Source: Methylophaga sp. OBS1 (GTDB lineage Bacteria; Pseudomonadota; Gammaproteobacteria; Nitrosococcales; Methylophagaceae). From it: a stretch of 64,000 nucleotides of DNA. The position numbers and the translations under genes were made by a program. The notes under the pieces were generated by a model that was given only the letters and a program-made list of their open reading frames with translations, was not told where the DNA came from and searched no databases. Where the stretch lies: the NCBI RefSeq assembly GCF_026319365.1, contig NZ_JAPDMS010000001.1:598511-662510 (forward strand), written 5' to 3'. Of the stretch, positions 62,746 through 64,000 are shown piece by piece; position 1 is the first letter of the stretch, and every line of letters starts with the position of its first letter.

Positions 62746-63216
62746 CTAGACTTTGCCTTTATTAATTTCTTTTCGGTAAATCATGTACTTACGCGCACAT
62801 ATCACTGCAAAAGGAAATATTAATATCCACAAAGCCAGTATATTCGCACTTCTCTTTTCTTCATCAAAATTTACTATTTCCACCCCTCCTATTTCTAACT
62901 GCATAACTTTAGCAGCTATAAAATGCCCCACAAACTGCTTTTTTAGTGGTTCTTGTACTTTTTCATAGAAATCATCGCATTGCTTATCAGGTAGTCGAAA
63001 ATTTAAGTATTCTTCCGTGGACAGAAGTGTGTTCAATCGTGTCTCTCTAGCTCCTCTGGACTTATCAATATCAACACACTCAAAAGCTAATATTTTTCCT
63101 TCATAACGATGAAGTCTCTGAATGTCTTCGACAGAATCAACCTTTACCCAAAAAACAATATAAACAGCAATCAGATAAACAATTCCTAGTGACAACAAAA
63201 AAATCCGTTTGTACAT
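62746..63216 (-). CDS. Two-membrane-segment protein, tandem family member 3
   Basis: 156 residues from the ATG at 63216 (GAGG just upstream); the longer reading to 63309 is rejected. TM1 (about 4-22), VFWVKVD, RYEGKILAFEC (Cys47), CDDFY (Cys80), FVGHFIAAKVMQLEIGG, FDEEKRSANILALW (start of TM2). Same layout as the other two. Two Cys in the extracytoplasmic domain are conserved in all three and could form a disulfide. Confidence 0.7.
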   Translation of the reverse strand: MYKRIFLLSLGIVYLIAVYIVFWVKVDSVEDIQRLHRYEGKILAFECVDIDKSRGARETRLNTLLSTEEYLNFRLPDKQCDDFYEKVQEPLKKQFVGHFIAAKVMQLEIGGVEIVNFDEEKRSANILALWILIFPFAVICARKYMIYRKEINKGKV

Positions 63217-63345
63217 TACCTCGATCTCCTTAATAGTACTCTTGTCATCGTGTTTAATTTGGAGGCCATCATGGGGGTAAACCTGAATAGCCACCGATTT
63301 GCTAGACACCTCTCAGCCATTAAAATGGCACTCAGAGAGGTGCAA

Positions 63346-63414
63346 ATGAGCGACAAACGTTATCCCGAAGAATTAAAAATCGAAGTCGTTCGTCAGATCA
63401 CTGATCGCGGCTAA
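63346..63414 (+). pseudogene. IS3-family transposase OrfA remnant
   Basis: 23 codons, MSDKRYPEELKIEVVRQITD then RG and a stop: the start of an IS3-type OrfA (usually ~90-100 residues). Preceded by CACCTCTC/GAGAGGTG inverted bases (63307-63342), possibly a left IS end. Everything after is lost, so a decayed insertion. Confidence 0.8.
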
Positions 63415-63479
63415 TCAGAGCCGGTAGCACCATTTATGGAAAAGCTTATACTTATTGCTCCCACCATGGCTATTCATAA

Positions 63480-64000
63480 GGAAATGTCATCTTTCAAAAA
63501 TTCAAGCAGGCCTGCGAAAAGCTGATTTATTCTCGTCACCTTCTTGTGGGCGTGGGATTTATTTCCTTTCTCGAGTCACTCATCCTGCCCATCCCTCTTG
63601 AGGCCATGTTGATCCCGCTACTGCAGAGTCGTCGCGATCGATTATGGGCAATTTGCCTGTCAGCACTTCTGGGTTGTCTGCTCGGTGCTTCTCTGGGGTA
63701 TTTCTTCGGTTATTATCTTTTCGAGCAGATAGGTGACCAGTTGGTAAGTTGGCTTGCATCACCTTCGGAATTCGATAGCATCCGCGCCGATATCCATGAA
63801 CAAGGCTTCTGGTTCGTATTGAGTGTTGGTATCACCCCTGTGCCATTTCAGATCGCGATGCTGGCAGCTGGCGCCACGGGCTATGCCTTCTCGTTGTACA
63901 TTGTGGCCACGTCACTTGCTCGGGCTGCCCGTTATTTCGGATTGGGCTTACTTGTCTGGCTGCTGGGCAATCAAGCACAAAAGTGGTTTCAGCAATACAA
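63480..64000 (+). CDS. VTT/DedA-like (YqaA-type) membrane protein, 3' truncated by window, odd start
   Basis: Open from 63480 to the window end, reading FQKFKQACEKLIYSRHLL, then the conserved ESLILPIPLEAMLIPLL, GASLGYFFGYYL, and VGITPVPFQIAMLAAGATGYA of the SNARE-associated/DedA-like family. No ATG is in frame at the natural N-terminus. An ATG at 63484 behind AAGGA enters a different frame and stops after 13 codons; a single-base difference would join them. First in-frame GTGs are at 63546 and 63552. Either a frameshift at the decayed-IS junction or a non-standard start. Confidence 0.8.

Overview
The window looks like chromosomal DNA of a free-living, aerobic, probably marine or halotolerant methylotrophic gammaproteobacterium (Methylophaga or a relative is my best guess). 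The guess rests on two stand-alone genes for the PQQ precursor peptide PqqA, an ectoine-degradation cluster in the order doeB-doeD-doeA-doeC, an oxaloacetate decarboxylase of the Na+ pump type, and moderate GC content with gammaproteobacterial-type proteins throughout. No rRNA, tRNA, CRISPR array or prophage was seen. The genes form short operons separated by clear rho-independent terminators.

Region by region. 0-7.4 kb: tail of an unknown gene, a TonB-dependent siderophore receptor behind a Fur-like site, an LtaS-type sulfatase-fold membrane enzyme, a GAF-GGDEF diguanylate cyclase, a DUF3080 lipoprotein and a cupin. 7.4-14.7 kb: two 23-codon pqqA genes 5 kb apart, cold-shock protein, SDR, MscS channel, OhrR-type MarR regulator with a palindromic operator, and a Cache-GGDEF cyclase. 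14.7-18 kb: 5-formyl-THF cyclo-ligase, flavohemoglobin hmp and NsrR (nitric oxide defence), a terminator with no gene in front of it, and a lipocalin. 18-24 kb: isochorismatase-family hydrolase, a voltage-gated channel with an acidic filter, Dps, a Fur-boxed small membrane protein, ChrA, GNAT and an MBL hydrolase.

24-35 kb: on the minus strand the complete doeB2-doeD-doeA-doeC pathway (ectoine to aspartate). Divergent from it, a NemR-type regulator with two identical operators heads yqhD, a quinone-oxidoreductase-like MDR, the old yellow enzyme nemA and a secreted two-propeller dehydrogenase; the first three enzymes look like a reactive-electrophile detoxification regulon. 35-44 kb: secreted trypsin-like protease, Ogt, a MerR regulator divergent from a YHS/double-HMBD Cu/Ag P1B-ATPase, a MITE-like repeat, pirin, azoreductase and LysR. 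44-53.7 kb: patatin-like lipase, PilZ protein, RNase J-like enzyme, oadGAB, S4 protein, lipase-like hydrolase, DJ-1/Hsp31 protein and PpiC parvulin.

53.7-54.7 kb is an eight-unit array of about 99-bp repeats inside a pair of related inverted ends. 54.7-60.5 kb: DinG helicase, LdhA, PfkB, a DUF6064-like membrane protein and a Tat-exported aldo/keto reductase. The last 3.4 kb is AT-richer and accessory in character: an ankyrin-repeat lipoprotein, three tandem diverged paralogues of an unknown two-membrane-segment family, an IS3-type transposase remnant, and a VTT/DedA-like gene that runs off the window and lacks a normal start. That module is the best candidate here for something undescribed; the paired orphan pqqA genes and the NsrR-linked orphan transcript are next.
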